Source: Flammeovirgaceae bacterium | GTDB taxonomy: Bacteria; Bacteroidota; Bacteroidia; Cytophagales; Cyclobacteriaceae | Length of the DNA stretch: 54,875 bases | Assembly: GCA_021299455.1 (NCBI GenBank) | Contig: JAJTGQ010000005.1 | Span: forward strand, 1 to 54,875 | Reading direction: 5' to 3' | Part shown: positions 1-9,243 of the stretch, piece by piece | Numbering within the stretch: position 1 is the first letter of the stretch | Layout: the number at the start of each line of letters is the position of its first letter | Program-made: the position numbers and the translations under genes | Notes under the pieces: generated by a model | The model's input: the letters and a program-made list of their open reading frames with translations, nothing else | What the model was told of the DNA's origin: nothing | The model's database searches: none

Positions 1-6
1 CGATTG

Positions 7-324
7 TCAACAAGATGGCCTTGGCTTTGTTGGACAAAGAGAAATCCACCAAAATGTCCAAACGATCAAAACGGTTGACCGCTGCATTGGATGATGATTA
101 CAGAAGTTTGGTGCTAAAATGTTAAAAGCGATTTCCCTGGGCACGTTACGAAGTGGTACATCGTGATTATCGAGGGTGTTGATTTGAAATGTTACCGACT
201 GGGTGGTGGCAAAGTTAAAATTCGCAAGGGAAATGTCTGTGGAATCAGGTTTCCCATCGTGCGCGATTTCCCTTACGCATGCGGCACAAAGGACGGATAA
301 AGAAAGAAGTAATAATTTTTTCAT
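7..324 (-). pseudogene. Lipoprotein gene fragment, probably frameshifted
   Basis: From an ATG at 324 the reading frame begins with a typical lipoprotein signal peptide (MKKLLLLSLSVLCAAC, lipobox Cys at residue 16) followed by a segment that resembles the N terminus of Bacteroidota LruC-type surface lipoproteins (STDISLANFNF...TTQSVTFQINTLDN). After the residues DVPLRNVP, near base 140, the frame continues with low-quality sequence rich in Cys, His and Trp and stops at base 7. A different frame between about 1 and 95 reads as plausible protein (RFDRLDILVDFSLSNKAKA) but is cut off upstream by stops. The gene is therefore either frameshifted or decayed, or it holds a sequencing error; the window edge prevents a decision. 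An upstream in-frame start exists at 381 but would precede the signal peptide with an unlikely extension. Confidence 0.45.
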
Positions 325-441
325 GCTACTTGGTTGCTTATTTAGATGGCCGCAAAGTAGCTGATGCCGTAAGCCGCGCACGAATTATTCGACAAAGCAG
401 ATGCTTCTATCGACTAATTGCTTTGTTAATTAGACGAAAGA

Positions 442-1125
442 TTAGAAGAAACTCAGTTGATTCATCAATAAATTGCGATAGGAGTCTCCTATCGGAATCA
501 ATTTTTTCCCGATAATGATAACCGTTTCTTCTATAGCATTTATTTTGTCGATCCGCACAATATGCGAGCGATGCACTCGCACAAATTCATCTACTGGAAG
601 TTTGGCTTCCATTCCTTTCATTGTGCCGTGAACAATGTAGCGGTCTTTTTCTGTATAGATATTTACATAATCGCCATACGCTTCTACGTAGTTGATGGCC
701 GAAAGACTTAGGTTGATCAATTGATTATTTGCTTTTATAAACATGCTGTCGTTTATCGGCTTGGCAGTGACCGCCAATTTACTTTCGATTCGGTTCACGG
801 TTTTTAGAAATCGTTCCAGCGAAACAGGCTTTAGTAAAAAGTCAGTAACCTCTACTTCAAATGCTTCTAGCGCGTATTTTTCTTTTGAAGAAGAAATGAT
901 GATCTCTGGCCTCTTAGTAAGCGTGCGTATAAAATCTAAACCGGATAGTTCGGGCATTTCCACATCCACGAAGATTAAATCCACCGGATTGCTTTGTAGA
1001 AAGTATCGCGCTTCTAAAGCGGAGCTGAAAGAGCCTTTCAGTTCCATAGATGGAACGCGCTTGGTCAACGTTTCCAATGCCAAACGTGACATATTATCAT
1101 CATCAATAATGGCGCAGGTTATCAT
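442..1125 (-). CDS. LytTR-family response regulator
   Basis: This 227-residue protein has an N-terminal receiver domain (about 1-118; acidic pocket IDDD near residue 8, phospho-acceptor Asp in IFVDVEMP, conserved Lys in LLKPVSLERF) and a C-terminal LytTR DNA-binding domain (about 130-227, INYVEAYGDYVNIYTEKDRYIVHGTMK, FVRVHRSHIV). It should be a phosphorylation-controlled transcription factor. The ATG overlaps the stop of the receiver gene upstream by 4 bases (ATGA-type coupling), and that gene in turn overlaps a hybrid kinase, so all three are probably made from one mRNA and act in one phosphorelay. Family assignment is firm; the target genes are unknown. Confidence 0.93.
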   Translation of the reverse strand: MITCAIIDDDNMSRLALETLTKRVPSMELKGSFSSALEARYFLQSNPVDLIFVDVEMPELSGLDFIRTLTKRPEIIISSSKEKYALEAFEVEVTDFLLKPVSLERFLKTVNRIESKLAVTAKPINDSMFIKANNQLINLSLSAINYVEAYGDYVNIYTEKDRYIVHGTMKGMEAKLPVDEFVRVHRSHIVRIDKINAIEETVIIIGKKLIPIGDSYRNLLMNQLSFF

Positions 1126-1535
1126 AGTACTTTTGTTTTAGTAAGTGAAGCCATTCGCTTTTGAATGTTTTCTAGTCGTACTTCCAGCTCCTCGGGATTG
1201 AAAGGTTTTATCAGATAGTCATCAGCACCGGCACGCAGTGCTACGATTCGGTCATTACTGGTATCATTTCCGGATAAAACTAAAATCGGGATCTGATGCC
1301 ATTTGGTAGATGCGCGCAACTCGCGAATAAGCGATAGTCCATCCATGCCTTCCATGGAAATGTCGACCACCATCGCTTGCGGCTTACTCAACTTCAACAT
1401 TTCTAATGCTTGTTCGCCATTTTCGGCAAGCAACACTTCGTATTGCTTTTTAAAGTACGCTGCCAGTAGCAGGCGCAAGGCAGGCTCATCATCAACTACC
1501 AATAAATAAGGCTTAATTTGATCTGTAGATTTCAT
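1122..1535 (-). CDS. Stand-alone receiver-domain response regulator (CheY/OmpR-REC type)
   Basis: The protein is 137 residues and consists of a single receiver domain without an output domain. Visible signature residues are the acidic pair in LLVVDDEPALR (about residues 13-16), the phospho-acceptor Asp in AMVVDISMEGMDG (about residue 58), the Ser/Thr position in ILVLSGND, and the Lys in YLIKPFNPEEL. It is translationally coupled on both sides: its start overlaps the stop of the hybrid kinase gene by 4 bases and its stop overlaps the start of the LytTR regulator by 4 bases. It probably serves as a phosphotransfer or sink intermediate for the kinase, whose HPt domain is the likely donor; this partner assignment is inferred from position only. 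Confidence 0.92.
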   Translation of the reverse strand: MKSTDQIKPYLLVVDDEPALRLLLAAYFKKQYEVLLAENGEQALEMLKLSKPQAMVVDISMEGMDGLSLIRELRASTKWHQIPILVLSGNDTSNDRIVALRAGADDYLIKPFNPEELEVRLENIQKRMASLTKTKVL

Positions 1536-4500
1536 TTTAGTCTGGATTTTAATTCGGGGATTTCGTTATTCATACTTTCAATCAATACTTCTGCTTGCGC
1601 CAGTAAACTGGCCATTTGATCAACATCTTTTCCTTCTCGCGAAATGCTCTCCAACGATCCGGCAATTTCTTTCAACTCATTCACACCCAAGTAGGCACCT
1701 TGTGGCTTGAATGAATGTGCTACTTTCGCCAGTGAATTGAAATTTTTAGAAATAAAATCTGTCTTAGCCCGTGCCAAAAATTGAACTGATTGTTTCTCGA
1801 ACAGACTAAGCATTTCATTGGCAAATGATTGATCGCCTGGCGCAATTTGAGTGAGATAGTTCAAATCAATAAGTTTATTGGAAACACGAATACCCGCTTT
1901 TTGTTTTGCAACCGTACCCGTTTTCACTGAAAGCAGTTTACTGATTTTAGCATGAAGCTCTTCTACTTTAAATGGTTTGGATATGTAGTCATTCATTCCA
2001 ATTTCTTTCACTCGCTGTTCCGGATTATAAAGCACCGAAGCGGTCATGGCCATAATGGGAACGCTGCACTTGGGTTCAGCTAATGTTGATCGAATAAGGC
2101 GGGTCGCCTCCAGCCCATCCATAATCGGCATTTGCACATCCAATATCACTAGATCAAACGAATGCTTCTTTAGTTGGTTCAAAGCTTCCTGGCCATTTTC
2201 AACCAGCGTTACATTCAAATCCCATTTATTCAAAGTGTTGCGCACAACCAATTGATTGATTTTATTGTCTTCGGCAACCAGCACTCGTTTATTTTTAGAA
2301 GAACCGAGTGCACTGAATGGACTTGAAGTAGGAACTATATCTTCGATCGCATGCGCGGCAGGCTTAAATGGTAAGACTACTACAAACGAAGAGCCAACTC
2401 CCAGTTCGCTATCGACCAAAACATTTCCTTTCATCAGCGAAGTCAGTTCTCTAACGATACTCAATCCCAATCCTGTGCCTCCGTATTGAATCGAAATCTG
2501 GTTATTTGCCTGTGTAAAGCTCTCGAAAATACTTTCTAACTTTTCTTTCGCAATACCAATGCCTGTGTCGCGTACAGCAAACTCAATCACGTATTCTTCT
2601 TGTCTTTTTTGCGCATGACACGCCAGTGTTACACTTCCTTCGGTTGTAAATTTGATTGCGTTCGAAATCAAGTTCATTAATATCTGATTGACACGAACGA
2701 CATCACCCACTAACCAATTGGGAAGTGCCGCGTCTAGTGATACAAGCAATTTGATTCCTTTATGATTCGCTAGAGGATTTAACCCATCTACCAACGTAGT
2801 GATCAATGACTTTAAACTAAAGGGTTGATCAGCAACTTGCAGTTTGCCCGCTTCGATTTTAGCCAGGTCAAGAACGTCATTGATAAGCGAAAGCAAATGT
2901 TCGCCCGATGCTCGGATACCTTTGATGTATTGATTGTTGGTTGCACTGAGTTCAGATGCGGATATCAGATTGGCAAGTCCCAACACACCGTTGATAGGCG
3001 TGCGCAATTCATGACTCATGTGTGCCAAAAATTCTTGTTTGGCTTTCATAGAAGTCTCTGCTTCCCTTTTTGCATTTAGTAGCTCCGCTTCATTTTGTTT
3101 ACGTGCAGTAATATCGTGATACACCCACATGTGCCCCTTGTATTGCTCGTCTACATAAATAGGCACATAGTCACGATCAAATACACGACCATCTACCAAT
3201 TTTAATTCATCACCCGATACATTTTTACGTTCGATCAATAAGTGATTGATGCGAGTAACAAAACCTTCGGGGTCAGCAAAATATCCTTTGCTTTGTTCAG
3301 CAGACTGACTGCAATCTGCACCTACCATCATCTCAGGTGTGGCAGGAATTCCAAACATGGAGCAAAACAATTGATTGGTTAAAACAATCTTTCGATTTTC
3401 ATCTTCAACTAACACACCGGCATGCATCGTTTGCAATAACCGGCTCAAGCGAGCAGAAGTAGATTTGATCAGAGACTCTTCTTTCTTACGAAGTGAGATA
3501 TCGCGAATAATGGCGCTAAAAATATATTCGCCATCAATCTTTGTTTCTCCGAATGAAATTTCTAGAGGCACTTCATGTTGATCGCGATGCAAACCGGGCA
3601 ACTCAAGACCAATCCAGCTATGTAGTTTACGTGTGCCGGTGGCTACATAATTCGCCATGGCTTTTTCGTGAAGAGCTCGTAAGTAATCCGGAATAATCAA
3701 GTGTAACTTTTCGCCTTCCAATTCTTGCTTGGTGTATCCAAATATTTTCTCGGCTACTTCATTGACAAACAAAATAGTGCCGGAACGATCTACCGTGATT
3801 ACCACATCCGAAATGGTATCAACAATAATGCGCTTAAGCGCTTCCGATTTTTGTAATTCTTTGCGAATGGCTTTGGCTTCGGTCACATTTCGAACCAGTG
3901 CCAAACACTCGTCATTGTTCATGTAAACAATGCGAGCTTCAAAAAAGAGTTGCTGACTTTTGTGCTGAGACGTGTGCTCAAAAGTTACCAATTCTTGGGT
4001 GGCAATCGATTTTAAAAAATTCTGATGATACAGACTTACGAGCTGCGATTCTATAATAGTTTCTATAGGTCGAACTTTTCCGCTTTTGCTCACCACGAAT
4101 AAGTGATTATCCTTTTGACGGATTCTAAAAATCGAATCCGGAATGGCTTTGAGAACAGTAGTTTGGGCTTGCTCTTTCTCGCGTAGTTTTTTTATGAGGG
4201 TTGTATTATTGAGCGCAAGAGAAGCATACGAAGCAAGAAACTCGGCTGTCTCAAATTCATCGTCCGAAAAGGCAGAATCGGAAATTCGATTAATAACCAA
4301 TGCTCCCCAGCTCTTATCTCCTTGTTTTAATGGAAATATCATCAACTGTTCTTTCGGCATTAATACATTGGGTGGGTAAAGAGTGCGCTTATCCAAATGC
4401 GCATTTTCAATTCGTTCAGCTACTCCAATCGCCAGCACATCTCCTATAATGCCACAACCTATAGGAATTGACCAAGCACTTAAATCCGGGTTTGATACGG

Positions 4501-4702
4501 TTGGCCCTTCTACAATGATTGGCCGCAACAGATTCTCTTCCGGTATGGCCAGATATACAGCCATCGTATCGTAGTGCATTAATTTACACAGACCTTGCAC
4601 CAAGCTTTGAGTTACCGCGCTTTCCTCTTCAGCGGCAATCATTTTACGGGAGATCGTCAGAATCTCTTGGCGTTTGTTAGCAAAAAGGGAGTTAGCATTC
4701 AT
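1532..4702 (-). CDS. Hybrid sensor histidine kinase (GAF-PAS-PAS-PAS-HisKA-HATPase-REC-HPt)
   Basis: A large soluble-looking sensor kinase. Domains, numbered from the ATG at 4702: GAF about 8-170; a weak PAS about 180-280; PAS about 290-410 (ISDVVITVDRSG, FGYTKQELEG); PAS about 415-540; HisKA with phospho-His in FLAHMSHELRTP (about residue 563); HATPase with N box NLISNAIKF and G boxes DTGIGIAKEK and GGTGLGLSI; a receiver with Asp in LVILDVQMPIMDG (about 854); and a C-terminal HPt with His in AHSFKPQG (about 996). No transmembrane segment is evident, so sensing is probably cytoplasmic through GAF/PAS. The start is chosen at 4702 because AAGGAGA lies about 10 bases upstream and the GAF domain follows directly; ATG 4777 and the longest frame (to 4855) are alternatives. 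It is the first gene of a three-gene overlapping operon with two response regulators. Confidence 0.92.
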   Translation of the reverse strand: MNANSLFANKRQEILTISRKMIAAEEESAVTQSLVQGLCKLMHYDTMAVYLAIPEENLLRPIIVEGPTVSNPDLSAWSIPIGCGIIGDVLAIGVAERIENAHLDKRTLYPPNVLMPKEQLMIFPLKQGDKSWGALVINRISDSAFSDDEFETAEFLASYASLALNNTTLIKKLREKEQAQTTVLKAIPDSIFRIRQKDNHLFVVSKSGKVRPIETIIESQLVSLYHQNFLKSIATQELVTFEHTSQHKSQQLFFEARIVYMNNDECLALVRNVTEAKAIRKELQKSEALKRIIVDTISDVVITVDRSGTILFVNEVAEKIFGYTKQELEGEKLHLIIPDYLRALHEKAMANYVATGTRKLHSWIGLELPGLHRDQHEVPLEISFGETKIDGEYIFSAIIRDISLRKKEESLIKSTSARLSRLLQTMHAGVLVEDENRKIVLTNQLFCSMFGIPATPEMMVGADCSQSAEQSKGYFADPEGFVTRINHLLIERKNVSGDELKLVDGRVFDRDYVPIYVDEQYKGHMWVYHDITARKQNEAELLNAKREAETSMKAKQEFLAHMSHELRTPINGVLGLANLISASELSATNNQYIKGIRASGEHLLSLINDVLDLAKIEAGKLQVADQPFSLKSLITTLVDGLNPLANHKGIKLLVSLDAALPNWLVGDVVRVNQILMNLISNAIKFTTEGSVTLACHAQKRQEEYVIEFAVRDTGIGIAKEKLESIFESFTQANNQISIQYGGTGLGLSIVRELTSLMKGNVLVDSELGVGSSFVVVLPFKPAAHAIEDIVPTSSPFSALGSSKNKRVLVAEDNKINQLVVRNTLNKWDLNVTLVENGQEALNQLKKHSFDLVILDVQMPIMDGLEATRLIRSTLAEPKCSVPIMAMTASVLYNPEQRVKEIGMNDYISKPFKVEELHAKISKLLSVKTGTVAKQKAGIRVSNKLIDLNYLTQIAPGDQSFANEMLSLFEKQSVQFLARAKTDFISKNFNSLAKVAHSFKPQGAYLGVNELKEIAGSLESISREGKDVDQMASLLAQAEVLIESMNNEIPELKSRLK

Positions 4703-4933
4703 TGTGAGATCGTCTCCTTGCAAAGTGCGTGCGAGCAACTGGGTAAGGCTATAAAAAGAGTGAATTAACCGAATCATGCCACCAATTGGTCGAAAAACAA
4801 CAGTTTTCGATGAAGCCGCCAATACATTTGTTTCTTTGGCAAGCAAAATAAGCAATCAACTGTTCCAGTTTGGGAAAAAAATCTAAAATGGGAGAAGTTG
4901 GCAGTCTATGCCTCTTAAACTAAAAGTTATCAA

Positions 4934-5047
4934 ATGAAGTTCGGTTTTTATCTAATGTGTGCAGTGGTTGTTCATGCTTATGGGGGATATGTGCTGCTGG
5001 GTGTCTTTTTCAACCGTTTCACTAAACTTTTTAAACATGAAGATTGA
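4934..5047 (+). pseudogene. Out-of-frame N-terminal membrane segment of the glycosyltransferase 2 gene
   Basis: An ATG at 4934 opens a 37-residue frame (MKFGFYLMCAVVV, YVLLGVFFNRFTKLFKHED) with one hydrophobic segment. It ends at TGA 5045-5047, ten bases after the ATG of the downstream GT2 frame. Membrane GT2 enzymes usually start with exactly such a transmembrane helix just before the first beta strand (here KVALVVACYNE). Removing one T from GATTGAAAAA would join the two frames in register (KHED-EKVALVV). This is either a one-base frameshift that shortens the enzyme, a sequencing error, or a small coupled ORF. The first two are more likely, because the N-terminal helix belongs to the family's normal architecture. 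Confidence 0.55.
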
Positions 5048-6062
5048 AAAAGTAGCATTGGTGGTAGCTTGTTACAATGAGCAGCCTATTTTAAAGGAAA
5101 AAATCCAGAATTGCCTGGCACTGAGTTATCCAGAAGAAAAATTAGATATCGTTTTTGTGACGGATGGTTCAACCGATGGCTCGACTGACATGCTGATGCA
5201 ATATCCTCGCCTCACAGTTTTTCATGAACCGAAGCGAGCTGGCAAGCGGATCGCCATTGAACGTATCATGCCAATGATAGATGCACCTATCATCGTCCTC
5301 ACCGATGCCAACAGTATGCTCAACAGCGAAGCTCTGAATGAAATTGTGAAACACTATCATGACCCTAAAGTAGGCGCGGTAGCGGGCGAGAAAAAAGTAT
5401 TAGCGATCGGTACAGGTGCTGGCGAGGGTTTATATTGGCGATATGAGTCATTTTTAAAAAAAGTAGACAGCCATCTTTTTTCAGTGGTAGGTGCTGCCGG
5501 TGAGCTATTTTCCTTTCGTAAGGAATTGTTTGTACCGTTGCCTTCGCAAACCATTATTGAAGATTTCGCTTTGTCACTCTCCATTGTTGAGCGTGGTTTC
5601 AAAGTAGCTTATGAGCCGAATGCATGGGCAGAAGAAAAACCATCTTCAAACATGGCCGAAGAATGGAAGCGTAAAGTGCGAATTTGTGCCGGGGGCTTTC
5701 GCGAAATAGTGAGTTATGCACGGCTGTTTAACGTGATCAAATATCCGTGGCTTAGTTACCTACTGATTTCGCATCGCGTGTTGCGATGGGCGGTGGTTCC
5801 ATTTATACTTCCGCTCTTGCTACTAGCAACCTATTTCTTAGCGAATACCGATAAGATGTTTCAGCTCTTTTTTGCTTTGCAAATAATAACTTACTTGTTG
5901 GCTTTGGTTGGCGTAGGGCTGCGTCACCAGACCAAGCTTCCTTTTTTTATTGGTATTCCCTTTCAGTTTGTGATGATGAATGCCGCAGCTTACGTAGGTC
6001 TCGTTCACTATTTACGCGGAGTTGATCATGGCGTCTGGAAAAAAATAAAGCGTGTTGAGTAA
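5037..6062 (+). CDS. Membrane glycosyltransferase family 2 (cellulose-synthase-like fold)
   Basis: A GT-A-fold processive-type glycosyltransferase. From the ATG at 5037 it shows VALVVACYNEQ at the N terminus, a D-rich loop DGSTDGSTDM (about 41-50), a TDAN (DxD-like) motif near 88, AGEKKVL, GAAGELFSFRKE, a catalytic-base-like IIEDFALS near 172, and an R/W-like motif in EEWKRKVRICAGG near 208, followed by about three C-terminal transmembrane helices. It would move a sugar from a nucleotide donor to a lipid or polysaccharide at the inner membrane. The usual N-terminal helix is present just upstream but in another frame (4934-5047). The longest open frame begins at 4959 but its first 26 residues read as out-of-frame peptide, so 5037 is preferred. 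Substrate is unknown; it is not part of a visible polysaccharide cluster. Confidence 0.85.
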   Translation: MKIEKVALVVACYNEQPILKEKIQNCLALSYPEEKLDIVFVTDGSTDGSTDMLMQYPRLTVFHEPKRAGKRIAIERIMPMIDAPIIVLTDANSMLNSEALNEIVKHYHDPKVGAVAGEKKVLAIGTGAGEGLYWRYESFLKKVDSHLFSVVGAAGELFSFRKELFVPLPSQTIIEDFALSLSIVERGFKVAYEPNAWAEEKPSSNMAEEWKRKVRICAGGFREIVSYARLFNVIKYPWLSYLLISHRVLRWAVVPFILPLLLLATYFLANTDKMFQLFFALQIITYLLALVGVGLRHQTKLPFFIGIPFQFVMMNAAAYVGLVHYLRGVDHGVWKKIKRVE

Positions 6063-6079
6063 AACTCGACACGCTTTTT
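6048..6079. terminator. Bidirectional hairpin terminator between GT2 and rho
   Basis: The stem AAGCGTGTTGAG (6048-6059) pairs with CTCGACACGCTT (6065-6076) with one G-T wobble and a 5-base loop. A T-run follows on the plus strand, and an AT-rich T-run follows on the minus strand. It lies across the stop of the plus-strand glycosyltransferase and downstream of the convergent minus-strand rho gene, so it can serve both. Confidence 0.75.
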
Positions 6080-6098
6080 AAGCTCTTTTTTCTTAAAA

Positions 6099-7685
6099 TT
6101 ATCCGTTCATAGATATCAAAAACTCCTCGTTGTTGCGGGTGCCCTTCATTTTTGATTGTAGGAATTCCATCGCCTCAACCGGATTCATATCAGCCATGAA
6201 CTTCCTCAAAATCCAAACACGCTGAAGCTCTTCTTCCTTCATCAACAAGTCTTCACGTCTTGTTCCCGAGGCCGGGACATCGATGGCTGGATAAACTCGT
6301 CTGTTAGAAAGCTTGCGGTCAAGCACCAATTCCATGTTGCCTGTTCCTTTGAACTCTTCAAAAATTACCTCGTCCATTTTCGATCCTGTGTCAATCAAGG
6401 CAGTGGCAATGATTGTCAATGATCCGCCATTTTCAATTTTACGAGCAGCCCCGAAAAAGCGTTTTGGCTTATGCAAGGCATTGGCATCTACACCTCCAGA
6501 AAGAATCTTTCCCGAAGAAGGAACCACCGTGTTATAAGCTCGGGCTAAACGCGTAATCGAATCTAACAAGATCACTACATCGTGACCGCACTCAGTCATC
6601 CGTTTTGCTTTTTCCAATACAATGCTGGCGACCTTTACGTGTCTTTCAGCTTGTTCATCGAAGGTAGAAGCAATTACTTCTGCCCTAACGCTGCGTGCCA
6701 TATCGGTTACCTCTTCCGGGCGTTCATCGATAAGCAACACCAGCAAATACACCTCGGGGTGATTTTCCGCAATGGCATTGGCAATATTTTTCAACAAAAC
6801 CGTCTTACCGGTTTTAGGCTGCGCGACAATCATACCACGTTGTCCTTTTCCGATAGGTGAAAAAAGATCCATGATTCGCATGGACATATTATCGTGTGTG
6901 GTGCTCAATTTCAATTTTTGCTCCGGAAAAAGGGGTGTCAAATATTCAAATGCCACACGGTCGCGAATCTCTTCTGTTGTTTTGCCGTTGACGCTATCCA
7001 CTTTCAGCAAGGCAAAATATTTTTCGCCTTCTTTTGGTGGACGAATTTGGCCGCGAACCGTATCGCCTAACTTTAAACCAAATAGTTTTATCTGCGAGGG
7101 TGACACATAAATATCATCCGGGCTAGCCAAGTAGTTATAATCTGAAGAGCGTAGGAATCCATATCCGTCTTGCATAATTTCAAGAACACCTTCATTGGAA
7201 ACAACGCCATCAAAATCTTTTACCAGATTTTCACGTCTTGGCTGATGCTGCTGATTGGACTGTTGGTTTGGATGAGATGGTCTATCTTCTCGTCTTTCTT
7301 GTTGTGAAGGGGTTTCTACATTACCCGATGGGGCCTCAGTAGGCTGCTCTTCAAAACTAGTAGCGCGCTGATCAATTTGAAAATCCAACGTTTTAAGCAT
7401 CTCTTCACTGCTCACCCCTTCATTTCCATTTTCCGGTTGCACTTCCGCAGGAGCGGGCGCGACATTCTCGCGTTTGCGAGGCCTCATTTTACGTTCTGGA
7501 TCACCTCCTTCACTTGATTTTTTAGGCGCGGGAGAACTGCCTGCACCGGTTACTGCCTGCAGGTCTAGTATCTTATAGACTAATTCTTCTTTTGCCAATT
7601 TCTTAGCATTTTTTACACCGAGGCCCTCGGCTAATTCCTTAAGCTCAGAAATGAGCTTATCATTGAGTTCATCAATTGTGTGCAT
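6099..7685 (-). CDS. rho: Transcription termination factor Rho
   Basis: A hexameric RNA-dependent ATPase that ends transcription. The 528-residue product has a Rho_N helical domain (about 1-45, [21 protein letters not shown]), a long low-complexity insertion (about 47-160, rich in P, E, Q, N and S with charged patches), the cold-shock-like RNA-binding domain (about 160-240, [21 protein letters not shown]), Walker A in [12 protein letters not shown] (about 288-299), Walker B in [16 protein letters not shown], and the Q/R-loop region [21 protein letters not shown]. coli Rho has 419 residues, so almost all the extra length lies in the insertion, as is usual in Bacteroidota. It is monocistronic, ends at a shared hairpin, and is divergent from serS. 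Confidence 0.98.
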   Translation of the reverse strand: MHTIDELNDKLISELKELAEGLGVKNAKKLAKEELVYKILDLQAVTGAGSSPAPKKSSEGGDPERKMRPRKRENVAPAPAEVQPENGNEGVSSEEMLKTLDFQIDQRATSFEEQPTEAPSGNVETPSQQERREDRPSHPNQQSNQQHQPRRENLVKDFDGVVSNEGVLEIMQDGYGFLRSSDYNYLASPDDIYVSPSQIKLFGLKLGDTVRGQIRPPKEGEKYFALLKVDSVNGKTTEEIRDRVAFEYLTPLFPEQKLKLSTTHDNMSMRIMDLFSPIGKGQRGMIVAQPKTGKTVLLKNIANAIAENHPEVYLLVLLIDERPEEVTDMARSVRAEVIASTFDEQAERHVKVASIVLEKAKRMTECGHDVVILLDSITRLARAYNTVVPSSGKILSGGVDANALHKPKRFFGAARKIENGGSLTIIATALIDTGSKMDEVIFEEFKGTGNMELVLDRKLSNRRVYPAIDVPASGTRREDLLMKEEELQRVWILRKFMADMNPVEAMEFLQSKMKGTRNNEEFLISMNG

Positions 7686-7896
7686 GTAGGATCAAATAGA
7701 TAGGTTAGAGAACAAAAAATATATTTTTAATGAAAATGCTGATAGACAGCGACAGACAAAACATTATACCACTATAGACTTAACTAAGAAATAAAGTACC
7801 AGAATATTTATTGATTGATAGTCAGCGAGACCGCATTGACCCTGCAAGTATAAAGCAAAATTTGAATACTATCAAATCAGCTCAAAATTTATTGGC

Positions 7897-7904
7897 TATT
7901 TTTG
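7897..7904 (+). promoter_or_regulatory. Putative Bacteroidota -7 element for serS
   Basis: TATTTTTG fits the Bacteroidota -7 consensus TAnnTTTG and ends 18 bases before the serS ATG, which predicts a short leader of about 12 bases. No clear -33 TTG at the expected spacing was found, so the call rests on one half-site. The 237-base divergent rho/serS gap holds nothing else I can name. Confidence 0.4.
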
Positions 7905-7922
7905 GCCTCTTAATCGATAGAT

Positions 7923-9197
7923 ATGTTGCAATTACAAGTATTACGGGAAGAAACAGACCGCGTGCTAGACGGTCTGGCGAAAAGGAATTTCAAAGATGCC
8001 GAAGAGTTAGTGCTGAAAGCACTAGAATTAGATAAGAGCAAGCGATCTATTCAAACCGATACACAGGAGCGAGAAACCCAATCCAATCAAGATTCAAAAA
8101 AGATTGGTGAATTGATGAAGGCAGGAAAGGCTGAAGAAGCGACTCAACTGCGTAATCAAGTGACACAGGCAAAGCAAATCATCAAAGACAACTTATCTAG
8201 GTTAGAGTCTGTTGAAAAGGATCTACAACAAGTGTTGTATAAAATCCCCAACGTACCGGCTGCAAAAGTACCAGCTGGCAAAAGTGCAGAAGATAATATT
8301 TATGAACAACAAATTGGGCAAACGCCTAATCTGGGTGCGGACGCTCAACCTCATTGGGAGCTGATAAAAAAATATGACATCATAGATTTTGAGTTGGGCG
8401 TAAAGATTGCAGGTGCTGGGTTTCCTGTTTATAAAGGCAAGGGTGCAAAACTTCAGCGCGCATTAATCAACTTTTTTTTAAGTGAAGCGGACAAAGCTGG
8501 CTACACCGAGATGCAGCCTCCTATTGTGGTCAACGAAGCATCTGGGTATGGAACTGGTCAACTTCCGGATAAAGAAGGGCAGATGTATTTTATCAATGAG
8601 GATGGCTTGTATTTAATCCCCACTGCAGAAGTACCTATCACTAATCTCTATCGAGATGTGATGTTAAGTGAAGATGAGTTACCGGTAAAAAATGCAGGCT
8701 ATACACCTTGCTTTAGACGAGAAGCTGGCAGTTGGGGTGCTCATGTACGTGGATTAAACCGACTTCACCAGTTTGACAAAGTAGAAATTGTTCAAATCAG
8801 TAAACCAGAAAATTCTTACCCATTATTGGAAGAGATGAGCCAGCATGTAGCCGGACTGCTCGAAAAATTAGAGTTGCCCTACCGGAGATTGTTACTATGC
8901 GGTGGCGATATGGGCTTCAACTCTGCTATGACCTATGACTTCGAGGTTTTCTCAGCCGCTCAGCAGCGCTGGCTGGAGGTAAGCTCCGTTAGTAATTTCG
9001 AAGCTTTTCAAGCCAACCGTCTAAAATTGCGCTATAAGAACAAAGAGGGCAAAACACAACTGCTTCACACCTTAAACGGAAGTGCATTGGCACTTCCACG
9101 AATTGTGGCCGCTATTTTGGAAAACAATCAGACAAAAGAGGGAATTAAGATTCCAAAAGCATTGGTGCCATGGACAGGGTTTGAATGGATAGATTAA
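7923..9197 (+). CDS. serS: Seryl-tRNA synthetase
   Basis: Charges tRNA-Ser with serine (class II synthetase). The 424-residue protein has the N-terminal antiparallel coiled-coil arm that binds the tRNA long variable arm (about 25-110, K/E/Q-rich heptads), followed by the catalytic core. Visible are TGQLPDKEGQMYFI, the motif 2 region CFRREAGSWGAHVRGLNRLH with its Arg residues for ATP, and motif 3 in GSALALPRIVAAILENNQ. The Bacteroidota variant REAGSWGAHVRGL replaces the E. coli FRSEAGSAGRDTRGL. The ATG at 7923 is preceded by a -7 element and gives the standard N terminus. It is monocistronic as far as visible. Confidence 0.98.
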   Translation: MLQLQVLREETDRVLDGLAKRNFKDAEELVLKALELDKSKRSIQTDTQERETQSNQDSKKIGELMKAGKAEEATQLRNQVTQAKQIIKDNLSRLESVEKDLQQVLYKIPNVPAAKVPAGKSAEDNIYEQQIGQTPNLGADAQPHWELIKKYDIIDFELGVKIAGAGFPVYKGKGAKLQRALINFFLSEADKAGYTEMQPPIVVNEASGYGTGQLPDKEGQMYFINEDGLYLIPTAEVPITNLYRDVMLSEDELPVKNAGYTPCFRREAGSWGAHVRGLNRLHQFDKVEIVQISKPENSYPLLEEMSQHVAGLLEKLELPYRRLLLCGGDMGFNSAMTYDFEVFSAAQQRWLEVSSVSNFEAFQANRLKLRYKNKEGKTQLLHTLNGSALALPRIVAAILENNQTKEGIKIPKALVPWTGFEWID

Positions 9198-9243
9198 GAA
9201 TTTACTTTTTGTTTAAGCTGCATTTCGTATAACTTTACCGTTT

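Noticed and set aside
4959-5036. Upstream in-frame extension of the GT2 gene (start 4959)
   Set aside because: The extra residues read as out-of-frame peptide; the proper N-terminal helix is in another frame, so the start was placed at 5037.
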